DNA of 64,000 nucleotides from Paracentrotus lividus (GCA_940671915.1 CALNVZ010003426.1:4963763-5027762); one strand, 5' to 3'. Numbered from the stretch's first letter, positions 32,112 through 43,874 are shown. Notes: generated from the letters alone by a model not told the origin. Program-made: numbers and translations.

Positions 32112-34902
32112 TTTATACTAAAAAAATTAAAATTAAGGTTGCAATTTCTTCTTTGGTATAAACTTATGAAGTGATTACATCTTTAAAAAAAAAAAAAACA
32201 TTTAAACTAACTTTTCTATGTACCTTATTGCTTTAATAATTAAAAAAATTGATAACAATAATAATGAGTATATCACATATTTTCCAAATATATATTCAAA
32301 CCTCACCAAATTCTAAAAACACACAAATTTGAAATACATTACTCACAAACTCACACACATAATGCAAAGGTATTCCTAATCTGTATATACGACAGCAAAA
32401 CATAAAGTTTTTAGTAGGATAAAATAAATCCAAAAACAATTCATATTTATTTCATCTTCAAAATAAAACACTTTTGAATCAAGAACAATTTGAAATTTCC
32501 AATATTAAAATATAATGAATTAATCTTAAATTGAAGGAAATTTCTGCATTTAAGTCACTCGCTATCTATCCTGCTTAACATTATTAACAATTCAACAGGA
32601 AGTTGTACACTATATGAGTTGTACTATAGGCTTTGAGCAAGGCACTGGTTTTAATATATGATGGAAACATTGGCAAATTATGGACATTTTCATGACTGAG
32701 GTTGCCTGAATGTTGAATATTTAAATACATGACAATGTAATAAACCACACGATTATGAAAAATTTACTAAAACATAAACAAAAAGAACTCCAAAATTGAA
32801 GTTTCCAATGATGTTTGTTATAAATAAGATTGCAAATTGCACTTAAAAGGGAAATCACACTTTGATACGCATTGCAGCTTCATATGAATGAGTCACAACA
32901 CATAAACCTTGAAATGTATTCAACTATATCACAAATAAGTCAAAAGGAGCCTGGGACTGAGACTTCGCTCCTAAGATCGACAGCTCCGGCTCCTTTCGAC
33001 TAAGTTTGGATAAGCAGTTTCAGCAATGAAAGTCATAAAGTCATTTGACACATATATTCTATGCCTCAGTTGAAAATGGGGATTCTTTTCTTTTAAAAAC
33101 CTGTCAAAATGTGGTTGTCGGTTATTTGTGGCAAATACATTTCCAACTGAGATGAGCTTCATAACTGATTGCAATTGATTGAGCACAATTCTACACTACA
33201 GTATAACCAGTTGCTCGGGATCCATAATTTTCCTGAATGAAAGATTGTCATAAACATATGGGTACATAGACAAATGTACATTTGTACACATGATTAAACT
33301 GGAGCTGGGAGACCGGCTTGTTATATAACGAAATTTTGTGTCTATACTCATTATAACTGAAGTAGACTGTATTTGAATAGAGATCTACTCATTTGGCTGA
33401 ATTATCTAAACTGTAAGGTTGACCTCATTCAGGACTTTATCAGTACAATCTTCTCAGTAATTTAAATGCATTCAATTTTTTAGAATCCATCTTCACAAAA
33501 ATTTCTGCTCTAATACTACATTGATTGTTAATTTTCCCAACTAGTCTGAAAATGCAAAAATATCTATAGAGTATAACTCATTCATATTGTACGTTACCAA
33601 AGCTGAATATTCCTTTGTTATACATATTCTAGAAATTGCTAAAAATGAAAGACAGTGAACATTACGACATACATGTATATACATCTGAACTAGAACATTA
33701 CATTGCATCATTTTTTTTTTCATAGCTTTAACCTGGGCCCCTTGCATTAACTTACCATCAATGGCAATTACCATGGTTACATGCTCATACAATTGAAGAC
33801 AAAGTTAATATCAATGGTTACTTCAATGCAATGGGGCTCCAGATGACAATATTCTTCATTGCCTTATTTTTTTCGAACATTTTCCCTCGTACAACAAATT
33901 CTTGAGGAATACCGGATAGCATTACCCTGTATTAACTACAAAACAATAAATAAAATAACAAAGCATTATTTACAAACTTTGCTTTCTGCTAGTTTCCATT
34001 TTCTCTTATCAATGAATTTAATTGATTATAGATTTTTATATTCTGTATATGAATTATGTATGATATGGAAGATAAAATAATCTTGAGTTTGAAGTTAATT
34101 TTGAATAATTGAACTTTTTAACTGCTTAACCGGTCTGTTCAACATTTGAATAGGGGTTACATTTAATGACAGTATGGTACATTTAATAAATGCATCAAAG
34201 TAAAAAAATATAATTATGTTGAGCATTAACTGTGAATTACCGACACTTAAAAGACACACTCAAGGCACTATTGCAATGGGCTGGCAAAAATTTAAAAATT
34301 TGGCTCGCTAAACCACACCCCCACCCCCCGTCCGCCGCCGCTTAGCTGGGAAGTCCTTGTCAAAAGAGGGCAGAATTTTGAACGGGCTAACTTTGAAAAT
34401 AGAAAAGCGTTGCAGATTTCTGAAATCAAGTTTCAATCAAAATTCTATGCAATTTTATACAGTACATGTACATGTATGTACATAAATACAAAAGTGACAT
34501 AAATATAATTTTGCAACATTACAAGAATATTTCTGGATATTTCCATACAGAGACAATATATACATGTGCAATGTAACGTTTCAATTTTAATTACATAAAA
34601 CATTACTTCCATATTGAACTCAAAGAGAAACATTTTGATAAACCTTGCCGAAAGTCAAACTTGCATTTCAAGCCAAAGTATCACATTAGTTGAAGGTCTT
34701 TTCAAATTATCTTCTCTTTATTATGTATCATTTTTACTCTTCATAAGTCGAAGTTTTTCAAAGGCGAAGCTTTTTTCCAATCCCTTCAGCTTTGACTTAA
34801 GCAAGGTTGACTGTACAATGTCATACATGGCCATAGGCATATTACTGTGTACATTGCGAATGTGTGTGACAAGATTGCAGATTTTTTATTGATAAAGATT
34901 GC
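32112..34902. other. AT-rich intergenic sequence
   Basis: Apart from the retroelement fragment at 32953 and the C-rich spot at 34313-34330, I see no supported feature. It lies 3' of both convergent genes. Confidence 0.4.
32953..33023 (+). mobile_element. Fragment matching the 3' tail of the Penelope-like element
   Basis: AAGATCGACAGCTCCGGCTC.. and GGATAAGCAGTTTCAGCA match, in the same order and orientation, the tail at 54265-54345. It is a 3'-end remnant of the same retroelement family. Confidence 0.5.
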
Positions 34903-35406
34903 TTTAAAGGGGAAGTTCACCCTGGGTTTCATTTGGTTTTAAAAAGTGCAGAAAAATAAAAGAAAAATATGAGTGAAGGTTTGGAGAAAATCGACCAAAA
35001 AATAATGAAGTTATGAGTATTCAAAGTTTTGATTCTGTGACGTAACGTGCGAGCAGTTCTCCTATGTGTTATGTAGTGTAGATTCCATAAAATGTCATCT
35101 TTTCAGAAAAAAATTAATCATGTCACCTGTGCGGTCAGTGTACCATCAAACATATGTTCATATACATGCCTCTATCAAATTGACCCATTCCTTTATCAAG
35201 AACCATGAAAAAAGACAAATTTATGGAATTTACATACACAACACATGGGAGACCTGCTCGCACGTGACGTCACAGAATCAAAACTTTAGATATTCATAAC
35301 TTCGCCATTTCTTGGTCGATTTTCTTCAAACTTTCACTCATATTTTTTTATTATTTTTCTGCATTTTCTAAAATTAATAAAATTCCAGGGTGAACTTCCC
35401 CTTTAA
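34903..35406. mobile_element. Foldback MITE, TTAA + AGGGGAAGTTCACCCTGG ends
   Basis: TTAA at each side (34904-34907 and 35403-35406), then AGGGGAAGTTCACCCTGG and its inverse. The arms run about 150 bases with few mismatches: GTGCAGAAAAATAA, AAAATCGACCA and GATTCTGTGACGT all reappear inverted. The loop holds no frame. TTAA targets are typical of piggyBac-type transposases, which may have mobilised it (inference). Confidence 0.75.
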
Positions 35407-35512
35407 TGATTCAACATATTACACTTTTCCATCAAGGAGATTTTTTTATTTTTTTGAACTTTTGATCGACACAATAGAATACTAAAAAGGCTTGAACATC
35501 AGAATGTGTACA

Positions 35513-35769
35513 CAATTGAAGAGTTTGATTCCAAAAGGTGCTAAATCCACTTTTGATGAAAATTTTAGTTAGTGACACCCGCCCATTCTTCAGACTGGTA
35601 CCTATTTATAAACAAAAGTTGAAACCTAAATTCAGACAGCAATTATTAAAAAATGTACCTTTAAATCTCAATTTCCCATAGACACATGTACAAAATTTTG
35701 GAAACAAATGCCTTTTTCTCAGAAGTGACAAATGGATTTAGCGCCTTTTGGAATCAAACTCCTGAATTG
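35513..35769. mobile_element. MITE, 257 bases, GAGTTTGATTCCAAAAGG ends
   Basis: The inverted ends CAATTGAAGAGTTTGATTCC.. and the inverse of CAATTCAGGAGTTTGATTCC.. match over about 37 bases with few differences, continuing AAAAGG(T/C)GCTAAATCCA. The interior is AT-rich and non-coding. Confidence 0.7.
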
Positions 35770-36547
35770 TGAATATATATGTGAATACATGTAAAATTAC
35801 ATTTAACACTTTGTTCGCTATGCCTCTAAACCAGAAACAATCTTTACGTACAAGCAATTTATCTATAACAAATACGCGAAAGGCAAGGTTTCATAATTTG
35901 TAAGACCTCTAAATCCATTCACATCATATTATATTTCAGTAATTAAGTTTTGGCACGCAAAACTAAGATTTAACCGCGTTTTCCATTATACTCCACAGCT
36001 CTACATATTAATTTCTTTCTAACTCTTAGAAGACAAAGATGAGATTTATAAAATAAAACACAAATGCACACAGATCTAACTTTTTGAAAATAGATTGTCA
36101 TGTATGCACTTTAAAAAAAGGCATTGCACCTGAATACAGAATAATGCACCATTCAAAATATTTATCTTCACACACCAAAACATTCAAAATCTGTCAACAT
36201 GCAATATTCTCAACTTCAAAATCCTCAAGGCAAATCAATTTCCCTTTCGATGTGCATGGAATCGATGAACACACACAATAGGGTCAAAATGTAATGACTC
36301 CTATACTTAGAGCTAATGCCCAAACTTGATCGAAGCAGACTTAATGGTATCATACTCTAATGTACATATGTACAGGCATTGCAGCAAATGTTTGAAATAT
36401 ATCTTATATTCAAGATCTTTCACACTAATGTCCTGTAACATTCAGAGTAATTGCAAATTTGAAACAACCCTTGTGATTGGTTCACAGTGAGTCTTTTATG
36501 CAAGAAGTGCATACAACAAGGATTCTGATTGGTTGTTTGCAGTGTAT

Positions 36548-37594
36548 TCAGTGAGGCGTCCATACAGCAATCTCTCTAATGACGGCCCATTGAACCTGAG
36601 ATTGGAGCACATGAATACGAATACAAGCCACTGCAGAAGTGAAAGTATTGCCAACGTTCACATCAATATTGCCTTTCACTAGTCTTCCAACCTCAACACA
36701 TTTACCACACTCAGGAATACCGTCACTTCCGTCTTGAAGGACCATAGGGCTCAGCTCAACAACAGCACCCTCTAAAGTATCAGCTGGGTGTTTGTCGGAG
36801 CCTGTTGCCACGGCGACACGGGATATCACAGTCGGCGTGTCGAAAACGAGAACAACCAAGTTGCCCTCCTGGGGTTTGACGGCCCAGAAGAACCCAGGTT
36901 CTGCGCTGTAACTCAGCTGGGGCAGGTACATGTAAAAAGGTTTCATGTTGCTGTATACCCTTCCTGGAGGGTTGTCACTGTCAGTGTACTGTCGCTTATC
37001 AGGTTCAAAGAACTGATCCTCAAGGTTCATTTTCTTGTCCTTGAGCGATGACTGCTTGCCCTTGTGCTGGAAGAGCGATGGCACTCTAAGGTGCGTCTCC
37101 TGCTGGCCATTCAAAGAATTGAAATACTTGTACAGAAAATCAACCGGCTGATCCTGATAAAAGAACATGGTGAACTGAGCGAGCCTGTCCAGGTCGTAGG
37201 CGTGGAAGAGCTTTCCGATGAATCCTAGGACAGAAAACTCCAACGTCACCCAATCAACGTTTTCCTTCTCCTGGATGTATTGTTCAATGGCACTTAGGTA
37301 ACTCGGCACGGTGACGACATCATCCTCAATTTGGATGTAGAATTCTGAAAGACTCTCGGCGTATAAGAACATGAAAGCGAAGTCAACGCATTGTTTGGAG
37401 CGCCACCGTACCCGATCCTCAGTGTCGCCGTAGTTTGATTTCAAGTTCTTGAGGGGCGGGTAGAACGATGGGGCAGCCTGGATGACCTGGATGAAACCAC
37501 TTTCAAGATGGTCAAGGTAGTTGTCCATCAACATGGTCTTGAGGATGTTGCGCTTCTCTTCCTCAAAGTCTGCCAAAAAGATGAGCAGGATGAC
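36548..37594 (-). CDS. MGAT4-like last exon: catalytic core and C-terminal domain
   Basis: 348 codons and a stop in one exon, starting VILLIFLADFEEEKRNILKT after AATGCACAG. It holds the EDDV motif in FYIQIEDDVVTVPSY and the strongly conserved stretch WVTLEFSVLGFIGKL. The C-terminal part (RVAVATGSDKHPADTL.., VGRLVKGNIDV, IRIHVLQSQVQWAVIREIAV) matches the MGAT4C layout. Overlapping + strand frames are shadows. Confidence 0.92.
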   Translation of the reverse strand, partial: VILLIFLADFEEEKRNILKTMLMDNYLDHLESGFIQVIQAAPSFYPPLKNLKSNYGDTEDRVRWRSKQCVDFAFMFLYAESLSEFYIQIEDDVVTVPSYLSAIEQYIQEKENVDWVTLEFSVLGFIGKLFHAYDLDRLAQFTMFFYQDQPVDFLYKYFNSLNGQQETHLRVPSLFQHKGKQSSLKDKKMNLEDQFFEPDKRQYTDSDNPPGRVYSNMKPFYMYLPQLSYSAEPGFFWAVKPQEGNLVVLVFDTPTVISRVAVATGSDKHPADTLEGAVVELSPMVLQDGSDGIPECGKCVEVGRLVKGNIDVNVGNTFTSAVACIRIHVLQSQVQWAVIREIAVWTPH

Positions 37595-40500
37595 CTGTGC
37601 ATTCCATGGAAAATGAACATTTGGGTGAAATATGACAACTTTTTTTCTAAGGATAGTTCTTTGATTTTTCTTAAACTATATGGCCAGGGGTGTGTCACAT
37701 AAAGTAGATCTACAGTAGAACTTCAACTCTAAGCACATCCTGTATTTTATGTGCAATATCATTGATAGAATTTTCAATAGCACATATCCCATGCGCATGA
37801 TCTGACCAATGTGTAATATATCACACACAACTAGGAATTTAAAGGGGAATTATCCCCTCAGAAAAACTTGGCCTCAGTGAATGGAGACAACCCCAAAAAA
37901 CATATTAGTAAAAGTTTCAGAAAAATCAGGCATGAATAAGAGAAATAGTGAATTTAGATTTGACGGATACAACTTCTGATAATGGAGATCCTGCCATGGC
38001 AACGCGAGCAATGGATGTGTGATGTAATGCAAGGGAGATGGCTTCCTCGAATTATATATTGCACACATGTACTAAAATCCTCTTTTTTTCTCGATCTATA
38101 AGGGGAGAATAAAAGAATATTTTTATGGATGACATGTAAATATATGAAAGTCAAATATATATGAAAAGAAAATCTGTTCTACCATTAGAATGAAAATAAA
38201 GAGACAGATTTTGAATAGTTTGGGGCACACAATATGGGAGTCTCCCTTTGTGAGCATCACAAACGGTGACCGCGTTGCCAATGGGAGATCTCCTATAGCA
38301 TAAGAGATTCTCAATATTCAAATACTCATAACTTTCTCATCCTTTATCCGATTTTCACCAAATCTTCACCAATGTGCTTATTTGATTTTTCTGCATCCAC
38401 AGTAAGACACCCATCTACAAAGGGACAATTCTCCTTTAAGTGCGACTGTAAGTCTACTTAACATTTTGTGGAAAAAAAAACCTGATCTTCAAATATCACC
38501 GATGTCTTTCAACTTCACAACAACAAAAAGTCACAGATTTCCTTAGGATAAAAGGATGAATACATTTTCATATTTCAAAGGCCATGAGATATTTAATCAA
38601 TTACAAAAGGGCGTGAATGACTTCTTCCAAAGTAGCAGCAGACAACTGTCACATGTCTCCATAACTTTAAGGCCGTAATCTGGATATACTACCTGTGCAC
38701 GTTTTCTTGGAGTGATTGTTGATTGAGGAGAATCCAGAGTCTGTGTCAGGTAGTTTCTGCTCTTTATGACCGTCGGTTGTATACCAATGGTCAGAAAATC
38801 CTGTGTCCAAGGAGGCATCAAGTTAGTTGACATAAAATAAACACCTTGAAGCTGAATTGAATATTGATTGAGCATTTTGCTTATAAATTCAACTATAACA
38901 AATAAATTTCAATTCAATGGTGCTTATTTATATAAAGATATGCAAAAATCAAGGTCTGGCGATGCCATATCTACAACAAAAATATGATATTGATAAATAT
39001 GCAAAAAAATAAAAAATGCTACAGTTTCAAAAAGGTGCTTCTGGTCCGAATTTTAAAAAATAGGCAAACCTAAGTGTTCATCAAAATGAATATAAAGTAT
39101 TGGCTGTGTCTACAAACATTTCATTATATAAGGGCCATGTCATGTAAAGAGTTACAATCCATTTAAATTACCGTAGGAATTCAAAATCTTGTTTCCTGCA
39201 CTTCTTGTCAAAAGTCTCAAAAGCCTCATTCAGAATTCTTTGAATGTTTACGTAGTCCGAGCGTTTATGCTACAAGCACAAAATGGATTGTAGAACAAAA
39301 TTACCATAAGTTATAATAAGGAAATTAAAAAAACAAAGTATTCTTACCAGGATCTTGCCGTCTATATCCCAAACAAGGGCCTTCTGTAGATCTACATTGC
39401 TAGGTTTAGTCCACAGAGGAGGATTCCCACATGATGAGTTCTGTATCCAAGGGATAAAAAATTTGTGAAAAACATTGGTCCGAATTCACAAAGGTGGATT
39501 CGCAAAATCCATGGTTTCAACCTAGGTTTAACCCATCAGACTGGCATTTCAAGAGAGATTTGACTGGGGGGGGGGTTCAATTTGACCCCCCCCGAGATCT
39601 CGCCGCAGATGTCCGAATTGTCCGTGAAATTTTGAACATTCTATAACGAACGTCGCCTGCACATGTAAAGGGTGTCGCTGATATTTTTTTGAAAAAAAAT
39701 TTCACATATTAATTATGCTAATTTATGCATACTCACGTATGCAAATTAGATGCTTTTTTTATGAAATCGTTAATATTTCATTAATAAATATAGTTATGAA
39801 GCCCAAATTTTTTCTAAAAATTGCTGAGTAGCATAGACAACTGTATTGAATGACAAATCAAGAAATTTCAAATTAATTCTTTTTGTATTCTATTTTTATG
39901 AATTTCTTATGTTATTCTATTGTTTTTATTTTATGTATTTCTTTGTTTTTGTAATTTTTTATGCTTGAGAAATGTATTTTGATCAATATAAAGACAATTT
40001 AATTAATCAAAAGGCTCAGAAGACACAATATCAGTGTTATAAAGCAATTTGAAAAAAGCATGTATTTTGTACACAAACGCATGCAAAATGACGATTTTCG
40101 TTCAATTTTGGCCTGACATGCGTTACATAAATATTGCGTAACGCAACAACGGAGTGTCCTTTTTTACGAAGCTTGGTGTCAAAAGTTGCGGGACACTTGA
40201 AAGAAAAAAGTCACAAAGCGCCGGGTTGCGATTCGCAGCGGTTGCGCGGCAGTCGTGGATTTTGTTCAGGGGGGGGTCAAATTGACCCCCCCCAGTCTGA
40301 ATAGGGTTAACCTAGGGTTGGACTTAGGATTTTCAATTTGGTATTCACAAAGGTGGACTCGACTGAATCCATAGATCCACAGCGTCATATAACGTCATAA
40401 TTTGGGTCAACTGTTGGTTAATCATAAACTGGTGGATCCGTGGAGCCGTCGATTAGAAAACCCACGGATCCACGGATCCGTGGGTTTTGCAGAATCCTCC

Positions 40501-42306
40501 TTTGTGAATTCGGGCCATTGGTTCTAGGATAACTACCCCCTGGAAAATTACCCCCAGACAACTACCTCCACTAAATATCTACCCCATAATATATATATAC
40601 CACTGTCAACCTTCAGGTAATTTTATATTGTGAAGGTCGTTACCAATGATATCAACTCTCAAATGTGTGACTCTCAAGCTTACCATTTAGTCATGGTGTA
40701 CCTCACAGGGCATTTTTAGGACCTTAATTATTCATCTATCGGGAAAATAAACTTGTTTGATACTGTGTGGTGTCCCTTAAGGCTCCTTAATGCAACCTAT
40801 ATTGTTCTTCTATAGGGTAAATGCAGTAATTCAATACCCACCCTTGTTTCCTCCTGTGGCTGGTATCCCGTGTGGTGTCCCTTAAGGTTTCTTCTTGGGA
40901 CCTACATGTATATTATTCTTCTATGGAGTAAATGTACCATACTCACCCTTGTAGGTATATGTCTCCTCCTGTGGCTGGCATCACTCTGGTCACCGGTAGC
41001 ACACTTCTGCTTCAGTAGGTTGACCGTATCAAACAGTGTGTCCCTTTGACCTATGACCTGTTTTACAAACTCTGCATGCTTGGCTGGTACGGTGTCATCT
41101 GAACATGAATAAGAAATTAAATTTTGATTGAAAAGAGGAAATGGTACCCATGAAAGGTTCATCTGATCATTCAAAAGATAAAGTAGAATAATAGCTGAAC
41201 TGCGACATGGCCCAATACAAACTATCTGTCATGTACATTCCCATTGTCGGACTGCCAGAATCAGTTCAACGGGCAGACGTCACTGATTGTCTGATGAAGC
41301 GTGCTGTCAGTACGCGAAAGCCGCACAAGATGTAAAAATTTGATTGTGTACAGTAGCGGTAAGTAATTTCACATTCAAGAAACCCAAAATGAACACAAAT
41401 GAATATATGATACACCACTCCATACACCGGGGTACCGTTGTAACCCATGGTACCGCATTGTGCAGCGCCCTCTCGTGTCCATAAGCTTACAGAACTTATA
41501 CAGTGTTTTCATGCTGAGTTTTATTTTCATGGAAATATGATCGGTGCGACAATGATCACAACGCCTGTTTTCCTTCTTTAATACTATCTAATGACAATAA
41601 TAGTACAAATTTAACTTATTATAGTAACTACTCAAGAATTATATATAATTTTGGGCAGTTTGGTAACCCAGGGCACAGCACTAAGAATAAAATAAATAAT
41701 TCAACAAAATGGTTGATTTTTAGTTGGTACTCCAGGGTACCAAATACTGCATCACATTATCAGTCTAAAGCAACTCATAATTGTACAAGGCTGTAAATCC
41801 TAGATTAGTCGGCTATACATGCAGTGGGGTTTTCCTAACATATGAAAGAAGTATTCACAGGAGATCCAGCAATTATATGAGTATAATCACAATAGATTGA
41901 ATTCAAATATAATGGAATAAAATATTGGCTCATTGTATGTCTTTTATTTTGCTGGAGAATCTGGTAGAAGTTTGCTCTGCAATTGAGAAGTCAATTAAAG
42001 GTCAACAGAGAGGGCAACTGCAACCATTTTTACACAACCCGACACAGACACAGAGATGGTTCTGTGTGTACTTTATGATACTTTGTAGTGCATGTTTTAC
42101 TCAATACTAACTAATTTTCATTTAAAATTACATTAATGTTGTACAACTCTCGATTGATAAATACCTTTTGCAGAGTAAAGTAGCCTGGCATTCCAGCAGC
42201 TCACAATGCACAAAATGACTACACCAGCGTAGAGAAGTTTGTGAATCAGTCTCGGCCGCATCATCCTGGTATGTCGACTGAACAGCTCCCTCGTGGGGTG
42301 GCGCAT
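36548..42306 (-). CDS. GT54 N-acetylglucosaminyltransferase, MGAT4C-like
   Basis: Exons on the - strand: 42306-42165, 41098-40947, 39440-39348, 39269-39172, 38800-38693 and 37594-36548, about 545 residues, near the usual size for MGAT4 enzymes. Order: short basic cytosolic tail, membrane anchor LLYAGVVILCIVSCW (type II Golgi topology), stem with an N-S-S sequon, catalytic domain starting DFLTIGIQPTV, then VILLIFLADFEEE, DTEDRVRWRSKQCVDFAFMF, the metal-binding YIQIEDDVVT, WVTLEFSVLGFIGKLFHAYD, VPSLFQHKGKQSSL and NPPGRVYSNM, and a C-terminal beta-rich domain ending VIREIAVWTPH. The family adds GlcNAc in beta-1,4 linkage to the core alpha-1,3-mannose of N-glycans; human MGAT4C itself may have little activity. 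The junction from 39172 to 38800 is out of phase, so a small exon or a base may be missing. Confidence 0.88.
37838..38439. mobile_element. Diverged foldback MITE with TTAA + AGGGGAA ends, in an MGAT4-like intron
   Basis: Same general type as 34903-35406: TTAA, then AGGGGAATTATCCC, and on the right the inverse of AGGAGAATTGTCCC, then TTAA. The arms hold GAGATC..CCATGGCAACGCG and its inverted counterpart CGCGTTGCCAATGGGAGATC. More diverged than the first, so older or a sister subfamily. It lies between the exons at 36548-37594 and 38693-38800. Confidence 0.65.
38693..38800 (-). CDS. MGAT4-like exon 5: start of the catalytic domain
   Basis: 36 whole codons, DFLTIGIQPTVIKSRNYLTQ.. ending TPRKRAQ, which corresponds to the conserved F-L-T-I-G start of the GT54 domain. 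Acceptor is TTGGACACAG; donor GCACAG|GTAGTA. An alternative acceptor 51 bases upstream (AATTCAG) would add LQGVYFMSTNLMPPWTQ in frame. Confidence 0.75.
39172..39269 (-). CDS. MGAT4-like exon 4
   Basis: 98 bases: HKRSDYVNIQRILNEAFETF.. ending QDFEFL plus two bases. Acceptor is GTGCTTGTAG and donor is CG|GTAATT. Its phase does not fit the next exon (joining gives an early stop), so this boundary is uncertain. Confidence 0.6.
39348..39440 (-). CDS. MGAT4-like exon 3
   Basis: 31 whole codons, NSSCGNPPLWTKPSNVDLQK.. ending VWDIDGKIL, with an N-S-S glycosylation sequon at its start. Acceptor is TTGGATACAG and donor is CTG|GTAAGA. Confidence 0.7.
39479..40515. mobile_element. Foldback element with CCGAATTCACAAAGG ends and CATTGG duplication
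   Basis: The inverted ends CGAATTCACAAAGGTGGATT and AATCCTCCTTTGTGAATTCG are flanked by an exact 6-base duplication CATTGG (39473-39478, 40516-40521). The arms continue AACCTAGGTTTAACCC and the inverse GGGTTAACCTAGGGTT. The right arm has an extra palindrome AACCCACGGATCCACGGATC. It lies in an MGAT4-like intron, and its loop carries a second transposon (39536-40300). Confidence 0.75.
39536..40300. mobile_element. Element nested in the foldback loop, TCAGACTGG ends
   Basis: The left end TCAGACTGG and the right CCCAGTCTGA are inverted. Each side also carries a G-run/C-run palindrome, GGGGTTCAATTTGACCCCCC on the left and GGGGTCAAATTGACCCCCCC on the right. The interior is AT-rich, with a more G+C-rich 3' part (CGCCGGGTTGCGATTCGCAG). 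No transposase frame. Confidence 0.65.
40947..41098 (-). CDS. MGAT4-like exon 2: stem
   Basis: 152 bases in phase: DDTVPAKHAEFVKQVIGQRD.. to SHRRRHIPTR. Acceptor is TTCATGTTCAG and donor is AAGG|GTGAGT. A charged helical stem segment between membrane and catalytic domain. Confidence 0.75.
42165..42306 (-). CDS. MGAT4-like exon 1: cytosolic tail and membrane anchor
   Basis: ATG at 42306, then MRHPTRELFSRHTRMMRPRL and a hydrophobic run LLYAGVVILCIVSCW, ending AK plus one base at a GTATTT donor. The one-base overhang completes Asp with AT from the next exon. Basic tail plus a single anchor is the standard Golgi glycosyltransferase start. No ATG lies further upstream in frame within the open stretch. 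Confidence 0.65.
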
Positions 42307-42775
42307 GGAGATGGGAAGACAAGCCGGTTGTACACACACAGGATGTATGAAAGACAGAGGTAGGACTGGTATACATTCCTTTTGACTTCTTCAAGATTTA
42401 ATCAATGTATCCAGGTGAAGGAAGTGAAGAATCATGTTTGAGGCCTGCAAGTGAAATATGTGATAGAAAGTGATGCAAATAAGAAACACAGAAAAAACAT
42501 AAATATTCCTAACCTTAAATCACATACAAAGCCCCCTACACTTCCAAGCACAATCACCTATTAGAGGGCTGGTCATACTAACAGTGACACACAGGCCTAA
42601 ACAGTTGAAGTGTTGAATATTAAAACAGGGTCCCACGTATGCTACGCTCATCCTGAAACGCATCATTTGAACACCATATTACAAAAGTTAGCATGATATA
42701 TGTACAGCACTGGAGTACAACAATGCATGGAAATTATAAGTTTTGCCCTGGACACAATTATTATACTATGCCTAC

Positions 42776-42854
42776 CTGTGCATACAACTGCAACCAAGAA
42801 GGCAAAACTTTGTATGAGGCTCTGAGTTTCCAATCCCGATCCTGACCCCGACAT
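42776..42854 (-). CDS. Possible alternative first exon of the MGAT4-like gene
   Basis: ATG at 42854, then MSGSGSGLETQSLIQSFAFL, VAVVCT and one base at a GTAGGC donor. It is hydrophobic like a signal anchor and ends in the same phase as exon 1, so either could splice to 41098. Could be chance; transcript data would decide. Confidence 0.35.
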
Positions 42855-43874
42855 GCCCCAATGATTCTGAATCCAATTGAGATATTCTCATGCATGCAAT
42901 TGTCACATTTCTAATTTACACTAAATAAATAATCGAGGAAACCTAACAATTGTGATCTACACACTTCATCAAACAGAAATAGAATTTGGCAATATGTAGT
43001 TTCAATAGTTATAACGACATGACGCACATCAATAGAATATTTGCTACAATATGCTAAAACAACAGCTTGTTTTACGTTTCAAAACCAAGTTGGCCTATCC
43101 AAACTCTAAATGTTCTAATAATCTATCTGCATTTTATGGGGTTTAATATGGTCATATAATTTGACATAATTATGCCACAAGAGGAAAAGTAGATGGCCTT
43201 CTATTTAAAACAATTCATGGACAATTCTCAATATCTTTTGTTGGAGTAAAAGTTTGAAATCATGTACCAAAAGAGATGAGAGATAGGAAGAGATAACGCT
43301 TTTCATAAACTTGCTTGAAATATAATGGGTAAATAATGAAATATTTTATTTATTATTACAACCATAATGTTGTACGCACAGATGTATTATGGTGATAATC
43401 ATTTGGAAGCAGTAGATCTAGTCTCTTTCTTCTTTTCTTTTTGTATGGAATTTGTGAATGGAGAGTCAAAAATACACATTTGGGTAGAAAGGTTCACAGA
43501 TAATTAAATTAATACCACATAAACAAGCAAGCTACACATTGGACAAGCTGGTACGTATTGCACAGCACACTACACCGCAGTACACAGATGCAATCAGGCA
43601 TCTCAGCGGTCTCAGCATAGCTGAGCAGTGCAGGACGGCAGAAACTTATTTTTCTAAACTGATCGTCTATCATGAAGTTCATCCAAACACAGGCTTATCG
43701 TACAAAATGAAGCAGATGATTTTGCCGTCAACAATGACAACACATGGACCTAGTCAACTCGAATGTGATTTTTATCTAAATCATGCTGAATATCAAGCAA
43801 TTTGACATACCATATATAGCTAAATGCGTGAAGATCCTGTCCAGTACGTTGCGTTGAGTGGTGTACAGACGTAC

